A stretch of 52,426 nt of DNA, taken from positions 1-52,426 of the forward strand of contig NZ_JADZAJ010000020.1 in the NCBI RefSeq assembly GCF_020852615.1, read 5' to 3'. Positions within the stretch are counted from its first letter, which is position 1; the number at the start of each line of letters is the position of its first letter. The position numbers and the translations under genes are program-made. The notes beneath the pieces are model-generated. The model was not told the origin of the DNA. It searched no databases and was given only the letters and a program-made list of their open reading frames with translations. Source of the DNA: Nitrosomonas sp. (GTDB lineage: Bacteria; Pseudomonadota; Gammaproteobacteria; Burkholderiales; Nitrosomonadaceae). Below, in pieces: positions 8,566 through 18,090 of the stretch.

Positions 8566-9018
8566 TTAATTTTCGTTTCTTTGCTGTTTGCTGAAGGCAT
8601 GGGCGGTATGTTCATCCAGCCGACCCTGTTCCTGTTTCTGTAAACAGGATTGATGGCGGAGTTTGGCGCGCTGTGACAAGGTATCGTAGGACTTCAGCTT
8701 TTTCCGGTGGGCGTGGTATTGCATGTTTCCCGCCTCTGTATGCTGCTGTGTCATTGCGACGAGTTTTTGCTGAGCGTGAATGGCTGTGTCAAGTTTGCTG
8801 ATAAATGCCTTGAAATTACGCCATTCAACCGGGCTGATACCATTACCGGCAGATTCCAGAAATTGTGTCTGGTAATTTTCACGGTACTCAACCAGCAGTT
8901 GTAAGGTTTTTTCAGCCTCCTGCTGCTTAAGATTCAGTTTTCCCAGGTTGATGGCGGCATCGTCTGTCTGCCTGTGAGCGTGGTCGAGCAGCAGCTTGAG
9001 TGAACGGGGGGTGGCCAT
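8566..9018 (-). CDS. fliJ: Flagellar export protein FliJ
   Basis: A 150-residue, highly charged, helical coiled-coil protein, as expected for FliJ, the stalk-like partner of the FliI ATPase and an escort for export chaperones. The family is poorly conserved, so the call rests on length, coiled-coil composition (LGKLNLKQQEAEKTLQLL) and its place directly after fliI (9 bases) and before fliK. The start is ATG at 9018. Confidence 0.85.
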   Translation of the reverse strand: MATPRSLKLLLDHAHRQTDDAAINLGKLNLKQQEAEKTLQLLVEYRENYQTQFLESAGNGISPVEWRNFKAFISKLDTAIHAQQKLVAMTQQHTEAGNMQYHAHRKKLKSYDTLSQRAKLRHQSCLQKQEQGRLDEHTAHAFSKQQRNEN

Positions 9019-9027
9019 TTGTTACAT

Positions 9028-10434
9028 TCAGAGCCTGATGGCGGAGAGTTTTTTCATACTGTCAGCATAGCCTTCCTGTTCAAACATGCCTTGCTGCAAA
9101 AATGACTCAAGTGTCGGGTAAAGTTCAATAGCCTGGTCGAGTTGCGGATCGGTCCCGCTCACATAAGCCCCCACGCTGATCAGGTCATGGCTGCGCTGAT
9201 AACGGGAATACAGCGTTTTGAAGCGCTGTGCCTGGTTGAGCTGCTCGCGTGTTACCAGACTGGACATGACGCGGCTGATGGAAGATTCGATATCGATTGC
9301 CGGGTAATGGCCTGCTTCGGCCAGTCGCCTTGAAAGTACGATGTGGCCGTCGAGAATGGCGCGAGCATTGTCAGCAATGGGGTCATTCGGATCATCGTTT
9401 TCAGTCAGTACCGTATAAAAGGCCGTAATTGATCCGCTGCCTCGCCGGCCGTTGCCGGCACGTTCCACCAGTTGCGGTAACCGGGCAAATACGGAGGGAG
9501 GATAGCCCTTGGTGGCGGGTGGTTCGCCAATGGCGAGTGAAATTTCCCGCTGCGCCATGGCAAAGCGGGTGAGGGAATCCATAATCAGCAGAACATGCCT
9601 GCCTTCATCCCGGAAATATTCAGCAATCGCAGTGGCGTAGGCAGCACCGTGCAACCGCATTAATGGTGATGTATCAGCCGGCGCGGCGACCACGACCGAG
9701 CGCGCCAGTCCCTCCTCACCCAGGATGGTTTCAATGAATTCCTGGACTTCGCGCCCCCGTTCGCCAATCAATGCCACTACAATAACATCCGCACTGGTGT
9801 AACGCGCCATCATGCCGAGCAAGACACTTTTTCCCACGCCGCTGCCGGCAAATAATCCCATGCGCTGGCCGCGACCTACGCTCAGCAGCGTGTTGATCGC
9901 ACGGACACCGACATCCAGTATTTTTTCAATTGGAGCCCGCTCCAGCGGGTTAAATGGCCGACTGTACAGCGGCGCACTGTGCATGCAATGCAGCGGCCCG
10001 TAACGATCCAGTGGTTCGCCTGCTCCGTTTAACACGCGTCCCAGCAGCTCCGGGCCGACGCTGATATGTTTTGTCCGATCCGATACACGCCGGCGGGGGT
10101 GCTGAATGCTCCCGATACGCGGTGTTGCACCGGTATATTCGGCAGGAACGACTTTTGCGCCCGGAGTCAGTCCGTAAACATCACCAGAAGGCATGAGAAA
10201 CAGCCGTTCTCCTGAAAACCCTACCACTTCTGCCGCGACGCTGTTTCCGTTGGGCAGGGAAACAATACAACTGGTACCCACAGCCAGCTTCAATCCAATG
10301 GCTTCCATCACCAGCCCGGCAACACGGGTCAGTGTGCCACTGACGAGAAAGGGGTTGACCGGTTCGACCAGCCGCTGGCAATTCTGGATAAAATCACGCC
10401 AGAGCGGGGTATGGGCTGACCTGGAAGTATTCAA
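9028..10434 (-). CDS. fliI: Flagellum-specific ATPase FliI
   Basis: A 468-residue F1-beta-like ATPase powering the flagellar type III export gate. Walker [12 protein letters not shown] at residues 193-203. Further marks are [31 protein letters not shown] (Walker B region) and the family-typical [15 protein letters not shown]. The C-terminal part ends [17 protein letters not shown]. It forms a complex with FliH and FliJ at the base of the export apparatus on the cytoplasmic side. It is 21 bases downstream of fliH and in the same operon. Confidence 0.97.
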   Translation of the reverse strand: MNTSRSAHTPLWRDFIQNCQRLVEPVNPFLVSGTLTRVAGLVMEAIGLKLAVGTSCIVSLPNGNSVAAEVVGFSGERLFLMPSGDVYGLTPGAKVVPAEYTGATPRIGSIQHPRRRVSDRTKHISVGPELLGRVLNGAGEPLDRYGPLHCMHSAPLYSRPFNPLERAPIEKILDVGVRAINTLLSVGRGQRMGLFAGSGVGKSVLLGMMARYTSADVIVVALIGERGREVQEFIETILGEEGLARSVVVAAPADTSPLMRLHGAAYATAIAEYFRDEGRHVLLIMDSLTRFAMAQREISLAIGEPPATKGYPPSVFARLPQLVERAGNGRRGSGSITAFYTVLTENDDPNDPIADNARAILDGHIVLSRRLAEAGHYPAIDIESSISRVMSSLVTREQLNQAQRFKTLYSRYQRSHDLISVGAYVSGTDPQLDQAIELYPTLESFLQQGMFEQEGYADSMKKLSAIRL

Positions 10435-10455
10435 AACAGCTTCTGCCTGGTGTGG

Positions 10456-11175
10456 TTAAATCAGCCAGGGTGAATCCTGGCCGATGGAAGCCAATGTGCG
10501 CTGCCAGCGGGTTGCCAGGGTTGCATCGACTTCGCAGCCACCGGATTCAATCCGGCATCCTCCCGGTTCGATCTGGTTATCTTCGTGGATATGCCACTTG
10601 GGATGTGCGGTGTGATTTTCCAGATGATTGCGGATACGTGCAGCATCATCGGGATGCAAGGTTAGCCGGACGGGCTGCGAGACGGCAGGCAGTTGACGCA
10701 AGGCATCTTCCACAACCGGAACAATCAGTTCGGGTTTGACCGTTAATGCCTGGCCGGTAATTTTTCTGGCAAGATCAATGGCCAGTGTCAGCAAATCCTG
10801 TGCCATGGTTTGATCCACCTGTGTCAATTCCTGTTCGATACGGGTAATCAGTGACTGCAACTGCAGGATTTCCACCTGGATTTCGTCCTCTGCCTGTGCC
10901 CTGCCTTCCTGATAACCCGTCGTTTTACCCTCTTCATAAGCCTGCTGATAAATCTGTTCGATCTGTTCAGCGGTAGGCAGGACGACAGGATCCTGTTCTG
11001 CTGTTTTTTGTACAGTCTGTATCGGGGTTGCGGATGGATTCTGAGACCCGGTTGCTGAAGCTGTTTTCTCCGGGAAAATGCTTCTTTGTCTGGGTTTAAG
11101 TGAATCAAGCGTGCCGAATTCCCATTTTTGCCAGGTGGAAAGCTCTTTTTTGGGAATTACATGTGCTGCTTCCAT
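10456..11175 (-). CDS. fliH: Flagellar assembly protein FliH
   Basis: A 239-residue FliH, the regulator and stator-like partner of FliI. Seen: a helical middle with EQIYQQAYEEGKTTGYQEGRA, the GxxxG-type repeat region of FliH, and a C-terminal E2-stalk-like domain (LALDLARKITGQAL-like stretch, LHPDDAARIRNHLE, then GGCRIESGGCEVDAT). The ATG at 11175 has AAGGAA about 10 bases upstream. A TTG at 11235 extends the frame but has no support. It follows fliG by 86 bases and precedes fliI by 21. Confidence 0.93.
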   Translation of the reverse strand: MEAAHVIPKKELSTWQKWEFGTLDSLKPRQRSIFPEKTASATGSQNPSATPIQTVQKTAEQDPVVLPTAEQIEQIYQQAYEEGKTTGYQEGRAQAEDEIQVEILQLQSLITRIEQELTQVDQTMAQDLLTLAIDLARKITGQALTVKPELIVPVVEDALRQLPAVSQPVRLTLHPDDAARIRNHLENHTAHPKWHIHEDNQIEPGGCRIESGGCEVDATLATRWQRTLASIGQDSPWLI

Positions 11176-11261
11176 GGTATCTGGTTTCCTTGTTATGTTA
11201 GCGAAATGTCTGACGGGAATGACTGTCCGCTTCAATGCGGCTGGCGTTTTTCAGGAAGAGC

Positions 11262-12257
11262 TTAGACGAAACCGTCTCCTCCTTTTCCACCCAGCGCAAT
11301 ACGACCGTCATCGGCAAGCTGACGTAAAGCCTTGAGGATTTTTTTCTGTTCAGCTTCCACTTCGGAAACGCGAACAGGCCCTTTGCTTTCGAGATCTTCC
11401 CGCAGGGTTTCGGCGGCGCGCTGTGACATATTCCTGAAGATCTTGGTGCGTAATTCTTCCCTGGCACCTTTCAGTGCGGTAATGAGGGAATCAGACTGGA
11501 TTTCCCGCAGCAGCAGCTGGATACCCTGGTCATCCACTTTCAGCAGATCGTCGAAGACGAACATTTCATCCATGATTTTCTGTGCAATTTCTTCATCGTA
11601 CTGGGTAATGTTTTCAATAATGTTCGCTTCCAGATTGGTCGGCATAAAATTAAGAATTTCAGCCGTGGTGCGAATGCCGCCCATACGGGGTTTTTTGATA
11701 CTGTCGGTACCTGACAGCAGCTTGCTTAGCACGTTATTTAATTCGCGTAACGCGATTGGCTGCACACTGTCCAGTGTCGCGATGCGCAGCAGGACATCAT
11801 TGCGCAGCCGCTCAGTGAACAGGGCCAGGATCGCGCTGGACTGATCATGTTCCAGATGAACCAGAATCGTGGCAATAATCTGCGGATGTTCGTTTTTTAT
11901 TAACTCGGCAGCAGATGCGGCATCCATCCATTTCAGGCTTTCGATACCACTGGTTTCATCGCCCTGGCTGATGCGGTCCAGCAGACTTGCCGCTTTTTCA
12001 TCACCCAGTGCTTTGGTGAGAACGGTACGCAGATAGTCGAGTGCGCCCTGTCCCAGAGACGTTTTCCCTTCGGCCCGCTGGCAGAATTCTGCCAGTACGC
12101 TTTCAATGGTTTCCTGTCTGACATCGTTGAGAGCAGCCATGGTTTCGCTTAATTTCTGAACTTCTTTGGGGCCAAGATGGCGAAATACCTGGGAAGCCTC
12201 TTCTTCTCCCAGAGACATCAGTAAAATTGCACTTTTGAGTATGCCTTCGTCATTCAT
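11262..12257 (-). CDS. fliG: Flagellar motor switch protein FliG
   Basis: A 331-residue FliG, the rotor protein that receives torque from MotA. The N-terminal domain (SLGEEEASQVFRHLGPKEVQ) binds FliF. The middle has EHPQIIATILVHLEHDQSSA, the EHPQ motif that contacts FliM. The C-terminal torque domain carries DDLLKVDDQGIQLLLREI and charged residues typical of MotA contact. Its start overlaps the end of fliF by 8 bases, which implies translational coupling that would keep the two ring proteins in step. Confidence 0.97.
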   Translation of the reverse strand: MNDEGILKSAILLMSLGEEEASQVFRHLGPKEVQKLSETMAALNDVRQETIESVLAEFCQRAEGKTSLGQGALDYLRTVLTKALGDEKAASLLDRISQGDETSGIESLKWMDAASAAELIKNEHPQIIATILVHLEHDQSSAILALFTERLRNDVLLRIATLDSVQPIALRELNNVLSKLLSGTDSIKKPRMGGIRTTAEILNFMPTNLEANIIENITQYDEEIAQKIMDEMFVFDDLLKVDDQGIQLLLREIQSDSLITALKGAREELRTKIFRNMSQRAAETLREDLESKGPVRVSEVEAEQKKILKALRQLADDGRIALGGKGGDGFV

Positions 12258-13902
12258 TGCCCGTCACCCATCCTTTTACAACATTAGCCACAATGGCCGG
12301 CTCAGTGGCGGCCAGCAGCCGCGCTCTTCCCAGATTCTCTTCCAGTGTCGGTGACCTGGCGATGTCGGCCTGTGTTCCTGCTGCGATCTGCTCCATCCCG
12401 TTTCTGACTGGTAATGCTGCAACCGGGGCTGGCGGCGGGGGAGGCAGCAGATTCCTGAGAAATGGCCGGAAGATTTTTTGCAGGAAGAACAGCAGAATCC
12501 CGGCGATCAGCAGTTGTTTACCAATATCTTTGGCGAACATTACGTTATCCGGATCTTTCCAGAGCGGGAGTGCTTCCACTTCATCTTCCTGCAGGTTGAA
12601 CTGGCTGTTGGTTACGGTCAGCGTATCGCCACGTGCCTCATCGAAGCCGATGGTCTGTTTCACCAGGGCCGTAATTTTTTCGATTTCCTCGCCGGAAAGC
12701 GGTTCGTTTGCCGGAGTGCCTTCAGCATTCAGTCTGGTACGGTAATTGATCACCACTGCAGCAGAAAGCCGGTTGACCCGGCCGCCCCCCTGCCGGGTAT
12801 GGGAAACAGTTTTATCTACTTCATAATTGGTCGTGGATTCTTTTCTGGTGTCAGTCGGTGTCGTTTTTGCCGCTGTTTCAGATGCCTGTTTGCCGGCCTC
12901 TATCGGGGCTTCAGCTGGTGCAGGAGGACGATTTGACAACGCACCGGGCACGCCTCCCTCAGGTTGTGAAACAGAGACTGACTCGGATTTCTGCTGACTG
13001 CGAACAGCTGCCGCTTCTGCCGGACTGTTGTTGGGTTTATAGACTTCTTCGGCCCGTTCGATACGGGAAAAATCAATATCTGCCGTCACTTGCGCATGGA
13101 CATTGCCCTGACCGGTAATCGGGGTCAGTATCGCCTCGATACGGTGAATGAAATTCTGTTCCATGTCCTGCACATACTTGAGCTGACTCGGGTCAAGCCC
13201 GGTTTCTGTTTCATTATCTTTCTGGCCGCTCAACAGGTTGCCCTGCTGGTCGACAACGGTCACGTTCTTGACGGACAGCTCGGGAATACTGCTGGACACC
13301 AGGTGAACGATTGCACTGACCTGTTCGGCGCTCAGCACTCTGCCCGGGTACAGGTTCAGTAACACGGAAACCCTGGGCTGCGGGCGATCCCGGGTAAAAA
13401 TACTTGGTTTGGCAATTGCCAGATGTACCCTTGCGCCCTGGACTGCGGACAGGGATTGAATTGAACGGGAAAGCTCTCCTTCCAGTGCCCGCTGGTAGTT
13501 GATCTGCTCCAGAAACTGGCTGGAGCCGAATTTCTGGTTTTCCAGAATCTCAAAACCGGACAGATTTCCCTTGGGCAACCCCTGGCCGGCCAGGCGCAGG
13601 CGAACTTCATGGATCTGCCTGGCGGGAATTAGAATCGATCCGCCGCTTTCACTGAACTGGTACGGCACATTCATTTTCTGCAGAGCATCGATGATCGCGC
13701 CACCTTCCTGATCTGACAGACTGGCATAAAGAACGCGATAATCCGGGGTCTGGCTCCACAGCCAGGTGCCGGCAACCAGCGCAATCACGGCTGCAGCCGC
13801 TACCATCAGACCCAGTTTTTTCTGGGTTGGCAGCTGTTTGATTTTATCCAGTCGACTGGATGTCTTTTTTTCTGCCTGGATTTCTTCCTGGACGGTTGCC
13901 AT
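12250..13902 (-). CDS. fliF: Flagellar MS-ring protein FliF
   Basis: A 550-residue FliF, forming the MS ring in the inner membrane. There are two membrane segments: one near residues 30-50 (LGLMVAAAAVIALVAGTWLW) and one near 450-470 (QLLIAGILLFFLQKIF). Between them are the ring-building motifs, with DYRVLYASLSDQEGGAIIDAL and QINYQRALEGELSRSIQSL. The C-terminal helix (PAIVANVVKGWV) is the FliG-binding end. The ATG at 13902 has a full AGGAGGT 8 bases upstream. It is the first gene of fliFGHIJK and stands divergent from fleS with 232 bases between. Confidence 0.97.
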   Translation of the reverse strand: MATVQEEIQAEKKTSSRLDKIKQLPTQKKLGLMVAAAAVIALVAGTWLWSQTPDYRVLYASLSDQEGGAIIDALQKMNVPYQFSESGGSILIPARQIHEVRLRLAGQGLPKGNLSGFEILENQKFGSSQFLEQINYQRALEGELSRSIQSLSAVQGARVHLAIAKPSIFTRDRPQPRVSVLLNLYPGRVLSAEQVSAIVHLVSSSIPELSVKNVTVVDQQGNLLSGQKDNETETGLDPSQLKYVQDMEQNFIHRIEAILTPITGQGNVHAQVTADIDFSRIERAEEVYKPNNSPAEAAAVRSQQKSESVSVSQPEGGVPGALSNRPPAPAEAPIEAGKQASETAAKTTPTDTRKESTTNYEVDKTVSHTRQGGGRVNRLSAAVVINYRTRLNAEGTPANEPLSGEEIEKITALVKQTIGFDEARGDTLTVTNSQFNLQEDEVEALPLWKDPDNVMFAKDIGKQLLIAGILLFFLQKIFRPFLRNLLPPPPPAPVAALPVRNGMEQIAAGTQADIARSPTLEENLGRARLLAATEPAIVANVVKGWVTGNE

Positions 13903-14011
13903 AAAGAACTACCTCCTGCCTTGTTTGCCTGGATTTACGAAGCCCGATGAGTATTTCAATTTGTTCTGGTTTGTCATTTGAATAATTTGCCGGGTTCTGC
14001 GGATACCGGAA

Positions 14012-14019
14012 TTATCGGG
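14012..14019 (-). promoter_or_regulatory. Weak sigma-28-like -10 element upstream of fliF
   Basis: On the minus strand CCCGATAA matches the flagellar sigma-28 -10 element GCCGATAA at 7 of 8 bases, about 110 bases before the fliF start. The sequence where the TAAAGTTT -35 element should be does not match well. I also looked for sigma-54 sites (GG-N10-GC) in this 232-base divergent gap and found none with correct spacing. Treat as a hint only. Confidence 0.2.
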
Positions 14020-14134
14020 ATATTTATTGCACCTGAATTCCTGAAAAGAGAACGTTTGGCGGTGTTATTTCACCGATGGCTGGCGCGGAATGAGGTGCTA
14101 AGCTGCGCAACATCGAAATCGGGAATATTTCTCC

Positions 14135-15334
14135 ATGAAAACAGAAGCTGGCGTTATGCCACCGGCAGATCATGAAGAGCTTCGGCATGCCTTTGCTGTA
14201 TTCAGTCAGGCTTCCAGTCAGCTTTCCGTGGTGTATCGCGAATTGCAGCAGCAGGTAACCCGGTTAACTGAAGAACTGGCGCTGGCGAACGGGGAATTAC
14301 AGCGCGAGCTGGCCGCCAAAGAGGCGCTGTCACAACAGCTCGGGCAGTTGCTGACAGCATTGCCTGGCGGAGTTGTCGTGCTGGAGCATCAAAACCGTAT
14401 CAGCCGGGTGAATCCGGCGGCAATCCGTTTGCTGGGAGAACCGTTGCTGGGAATGCTGTGGCAGCAGATAGTGCGGGAGCGCCTGCAGCCTACCAGTGTT
14501 ACTGGTGAATGGCTCGTGGGAAGAAAAATGCAATCTGCGTTCTGTGCGCGCCGGATCTATATTGAGAGCAGTGTCTCGGAAATGACCGGGGAGAGTATTT
14601 TACTGCTCCACGACATGACAGAAGCTTATGCGTTGCGTGAGCAAAATCGCCGTAACCAGAGGCTTGCCGCAATGGGCGAGATGGCTGCGGGGCTGGCGCA
14701 CCAGTTGCGTACACCGTTATCCACTGCCTTGTTATATGCCGGGCATTTAAGCGGAGATGCACTTAATCATGAGGAAAGGAAAAACTTTGCCGTTAAAACG
14801 ATTGAGCGTCTTCATCATTTAGAGCACCTGATCCGTAACATGCTTCAATTTGTGAAAGGCGGGCCGGTGTCGGCCGGGCATGTGGCGCTGTCAGCACTGC
14901 TGAGAAATCTGCAGCAGGTAATGGCACCCCAGGTACAGCAGCGTAATCTCAGGCTTGTTGTTCAGGACAACAGCAGAGGGGTGAGCCTGAATGTGGATCA
15001 TGAGGCGCTGAGCAATGCCGTGATGAATCTGCTGGATAACGCAGTACAGGTTTCGCCTGCAGACGGTGTCATTACACTGGTTTGTGAGGTAACAGCAGAT
15101 AAGGCAAGGCTGATGGTGAGTGATGAGGGTCCGGGGATAGATCCTGATCTGCACGAACAGGTATTCGAGCCCTTTTTTACGACCCGGACAGAAGGAACAG
15201 GTTTGGGGCTGGCGATCGTGCATAACCTGATCCGGTCAATGCATGGTGAAATCCGGATTGATCCGGCTCCGGGCGGCGGTACCTGTTTTACGATTACTTT
15301 GCCCAGGGTTATGGAAGGCTATGGAAGAAATTAA
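14135..15334 (+). CDS. fleS: Flagellar sensor histidine kinase (FleS/FlrB type)
   Basis: A 399-residue cytoplasmic kinase without membrane segments. Order: a coiled coil (about residues 20-70), a PAS-like sensor (about 70-165), a HisKA domain with the phospho-acceptor H189 in GLAHQLRTPLS, and a HATPase_c domain with NLLDNAVQVSP (N box), SDEGPGIDP (G1) and GTGLGLAIVHN (G2). This plan matches FleS of Pseudomonas and FlrB of Vibrio, which phosphorylate FleR/FlrC. Next to it are the partner regulator and fliE, as in the Pseudomonas fleSR-fliE order. The start is ATG at 14135; the ribosome site is weak. Confidence 0.88.
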   Translation: MKTEAGVMPPADHEELRHAFAVFSQASSQLSVVYRELQQQVTRLTEELALANGELQRELAAKEALSQQLGQLLTALPGGVVVLEHQNRISRVNPAAIRLLGEPLLGMLWQQIVRERLQPTSVTGEWLVGRKMQSAFCARRIYIESSVSEMTGESILLLHDMTEAYALREQNRRNQRLAAMGEMAAGLAHQLRTPLSTALLYAGHLSGDALNHEERKNFAVKTIERLHHLEHLIRNMLQFVKGGPVSAGHVALSALLRNLQQVMAPQVQQRNLRLVVQDNSRGVSLNVDHEALSNAVMNLLDNAVQVSPADGVITLVCEVTADKARLMVSDEGPGIDPDLHEQVFEPFFTTRTEGTGLGLAIVHNLIRSMHGEIRIDPAPGGGTCFTITLPRVMEGYGRN

Positions 15335-15501
15335 GTAATTAAGTCTGAAACGTATTGCTGAAAACCGGTAACTGGTTTTTCAGGCGGGCTGCGGTGTCGT
15401 GTGTTGTTTATTGTGCCGCCTGTCTTTGCAGAAATACCCTGAAAATAAATTCGTCACATTTGATAAATCCGAAACAGCAGAAAAATGAGGATAAATAAGA
15501 A

Positions 15502-16824
15502 ATGCAGAATTTGCCTGTTTTGATCGTTGAGGATGATCCGGATTTGCTGGAGGCGCTGTGCGCAACGCTCAGGCTGGATGGATATACCAGCTTGGCTGCC
15601 GGTAATGGTGAGCAGGCGCTGGATCTGCTGCGGACCCATCCGGTAGGGCTGGTAATCAGTGATGTGCAAATGCGCCCGATGGATGGCTATACACTGCTGC
15701 AAACCATCCGGCGAAGTCACCCCTGGGTCCCGATCGTGCTGATGACGGCGCATGGGGAAGTCGATAAGGCGGTGGCTGCGATGCGCGCCGGGGCGAGTGA
15801 CTATTTACTGAAACCATTTGATCCGCAAAGCCTGCTGGCGCATGTCAGGCATTATTTGCTGACTGTAAACAGTGAGGATGAATCCGATGTGGTGGCAGAA
15901 GATCCGCGCACGCTGACTTTGCTGTCGCTGGCAAAGAAGGTGGCGGTAACCAGCGTTACCGTGATGCTGACAGGTGAGAGCGGCAGCGGCAAGGAAGTGC
16001 TGGCCCGGTTTATCCATCGCCATTCACCACGTGCATCCAAACCGTTTGTTGCCATCAACTGTGCCGCCATTCCCGAAAATCTGCTGGAGGCGACATTGTT
16101 TGGTCATGAGAAAGGATCATTTACCGGTGCTTCTCAGGCACAAGCGGGGAAATTCGAACAGGCCAATGGCGGTACGCTGCTGCTGGATGAAATTTCAGAA
16201 ATGCCGCTTGGCCTGCAGGCCAAGTTGCTGCGTGTCCTGCAGGAGCGTGAAGTTGAGCGAATAGGGGGAAGCAGGCCAGTCAGGCTCGACATTCGTCTGA
16301 TTGCAACTTCCAACCGGAATATGCCGGTATACGTGCAGGAAGGGCGTTTCCGTGAAGATTTGTATTATCGCCTCAATGTGTTTCCTCTGGAAATTTTGCC
16401 ACTGCGCGATCGCCCGCAGGATATCCTGCCGCTGGCGCAACGTATCCTGGATAAGTCCGCCCGGGCCGGGCAGCCTCGCTGCGCTCTGGCGGAATCTGCT
16501 GAACGCCATCTGGAGCGCTATTCCTGGCCGGGGAATGTGCGGGAACTGGAGAATGTGATTCAACGGGCCACAATCCTGGCTTCAGGATTGATTGAGGCAA
16601 TACATCTGAATCTGCCGGCTTCTTCTGCCGGAGAAAATCGCCCGGGCAAGCTGTCCGGAAAAGAAGAGTTACCCCTGCGCGATATCAAGTCACTTGAACG
16701 GGAGCATATTCTGCAAACACTGGCTGCTGTAAATGGTTCACGCAAGCTGGCTGTCGAGAAACTGGGTATCTCCGAGCGCACGTTACGTTACAAACTTCAG
16801 CAATACCGGCTTGCCCAGTGCTGA
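15502..16824 (+). CDS. fleR: Sigma-54-dependent flagellar response regulator (FleR/FlrC type)
   Basis: A 440-residue NtrC-class regulator. The receiver domain (1-120) has D54 as phosphorylation site in VISDVQMRPMDG. The AAA+ domain has Walker A GESGSGKE at 158-165, the sigma-54 contact loop as GSFTGA (205-210, S in place of the usual A) and Walker B GGTLLLDE at 223-230. The C-terminal Fis-type helix-turn-helix is in LAVEKLGISERTLRYKL. It should activate class III flagellar genes with RNA polymerase sigma-54. It lies 167 bases after fleS; a hairpin at 15358-15383 stands in that gap, so it may have extra promoter or mRNA control. fliE starts 26 bases after its stop. Confidence 0.92.
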   Translation: MQNLPVLIVEDDPDLLEALCATLRLDGYTSLAAGNGEQALDLLRTHPVGLVISDVQMRPMDGYTLLQTIRRSHPWVPIVLMTAHGEVDKAVAAMRAGASDYLLKPFDPQSLLAHVRHYLLTVNSEDESDVVAEDPRTLTLLSLAKKVAVTSVTVMLTGESGSGKEVLARFIHRHSPRASKPFVAINCAAIPENLLEATLFGHEKGSFTGASQAQAGKFEQANGGTLLLDEISEMPLGLQAKLLRVLQEREVERIGGSRPVRLDIRLIATSNRNMPVYVQEGRFREDLYYRLNVFPLEILPLRDRPQDILPLAQRILDKSARAGQPRCALAESAERHLERYSWPGNVRELENVIQRATILASGLIEAIHLNLPASSAGENRPGKLSGKEELPLRDIKSLEREHILQTLAAVNGSRKLAVEKLGISERTLRYKLQQYRLAQC

Positions 16825-16850
16825 TCAATTTATAAACATTGGAGAAAAAT

Positions 16851-17177
16851 ATGAATATTGCTTCAGGTATGGATCAGATACTGACGCAGCTTAGGGCTGC
16901 TGCAGAAGTGGCCGGTGGCGACAGATCCGCTGCGAATGCGGCAGAAGTTTCACAGACGGATTTTGGCCAGCTGCTTAAATCTGCGGTGGACCAGGTTAAT
17001 TCGGTTCAGCAGACAGCCAGCCAGCTCAGCCAGGAATTTGTACGCGGTAACCAGGATGTAGAGCTGCATGATGTCATGATCTCACTGCAGAAGGCGAATG
17101 TTTCATTTCAGTCTATGATTCAGGTGCGCAACCGGCTGGTAACCGCGTATCAGGAAATCATGAATATGCAGGTGTAA
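16851..17177 (+). CDS. fliE: Flagellar hook-basal body protein FliE
   Basis: A 108-residue FliE, the small protein joining the MS ring to the proximal rod. The family-typical C-terminal half is clear: [20 protein letters not shown], then [23 protein letters not shown] and [12 protein letters not shown] at the end. Start at ATG 16851 with GGAG 6 bases upstream; a TTG at 16839 in frame is not needed. In many genomes fliE leads fliFGHIJ. Here it is on the opposite strand from fliF, 3 kb away, behind fleSR. Confidence 0.96.
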   Translation: MNIASGMDQILTQLRAAAEVAGGDRSAANAAEVSQTDFGQLLKSAVDQVNSVQQTASQLSQEFVRGNQDVELHDVMISLQKANVSFQSMIQVRNRLVTAYQEIMNMQV

Positions 17178-17211
17178 GTATCCGCAATAATAAAACCCGG
17201 CGAGGCAGATC

Positions 17212-18018
17212 ATGGTTACACCTCAGACAAAAACAGCGATAAAGGCAGAGTGGTCAGGTTCTTCATCTGCAGCGGGAAATATGAATGTACCTGACTACAA
17301 CGTAAATTCACTGGCAGAAATATGCTTCTACCTGAATGGAATCATGCAGGAAAAATCGCTGATTTCATTGCAGCTTGCCCGGAACAGCCATTCCGTTATC
17401 CTTTCTTCTCTGTTGGCTGTTGATCCGGAGAATAAACTGCTGATACTGGATTACGGGATTAATGAGACGCTAAACCAGATGGCGCTCAAGCGCGGAACAC
17501 TGCGCTGTACCACCAGCCATAACCGGATCAGGATAGAGTTTGATTGCGACAATCTGCAGCATGTTCGTTATGAAGGACGTAACGCATTCAGTACCACAAT
17601 TCCGGAAACGCTCAAGCGCATGCAACGGCGCAATTTTTACCGGATTGCCACGCCGCTCACCAATCCTGCTGTTTGTATCATTCCTTCACTGGAGCAGGAT
17701 GGGGAAACATCTCTTGCCTTTAATCTGCTGGACATCAGTTGTGGCGGAATGGCGCTGATTGATCAGCCGGGTGCCGAAATATCCCTTAAACCCGGTACGT
17801 TACTGGAGCGTTGTCAGATTGATTTACCGGAACTGGGTGCGTTTGAAGCCACTATCCGGATTGTCTGTGTTGGTACCACTATACTTCCCAATGGAGATAC
17901 CTGTCCGCGTATCGGATGTGAGTTTATAAAACTGACCGAAAAATCCAGGATGCTGATACAACGCTATATCACCAAACTTGAGCAACAGGCCAGAAAATAC
18001 AGTACAAATTCACATTGA
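17212..18018 (+). CDS. ycgR: Flagellar brake protein YcgR (c-di-GMP receptor with PilZ domain)
   Basis: A 268-residue protein with YcgR architecture. An N-terminal YcgR_2 (PilZN) beta domain spans about residues 30-135, and a C-terminal PilZ domain about 135-255. The c-di-GMP-binding arginines are in RMQRRNFYRI and the second motif is DISCGGMAL. On c-di-GMP binding, YcgR slows the motor through FliG/MotA. ATG at 17212 has GAGG 6 bases before it. It follows fliE by 34 bases and ends just before a terminator, so it is the last gene of fleS-fleR-fliE-ycgR. Confidence 0.92.
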   Translation: MVTPQTKTAIKAEWSGSSSAAGNMNVPDYNVNSLAEICFYLNGIMQEKSLISLQLARNSHSVILSSLLAVDPENKLLILDYGINETLNQMALKRGTLRCTTSHNRIRIEFDCDNLQHVRYEGRNAFSTTIPETLKRMQRRNFYRIATPLTNPAVCIIPSLEQDGETSLAFNLLDISCGGMALIDQPGAEISLKPGTLLERCQIDLPELGAFEATIRIVCVGTTILPNGDTCPRIGCEFIKLTEKSRMLIQRYITKLEQQARKYSTNSH

Positions 18019-18063
18019 TAACCTGGCTTAATAATCGTCAGGCTCCGACTGTTTAAAAAAGAT

Positions 18064-18090
18064 CCGGGTTGTTTATATGCCCGGTTTTTT
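18064..18090 (+). terminator. Two-way intrinsic terminator between ycgR and the FlhB-like gene
   Basis: CCGGG (18064-18068) pairs with CCCGG (18080-18084), followed by TTTTTT at 18085-18090 on the plus strand. On the minus strand the same stem is followed, after ATC, by another T run from the AAAAAA at about 18055-18060. The stop codon of the convergent minus gene (18089-18091) sits at the edge of the stem. Confidence 0.8.

Noticed and set aside
14085..14105. CTGGCGCGGAATGAGGTGC upstream of fleS as a sigma-54 promoter
   Set aside because: The GG to GC distance is 13 bases instead of 10. Another candidate, TTGGCGGTGTTATTTCA, has the spacing but lacks the conserved G of the -12 element.
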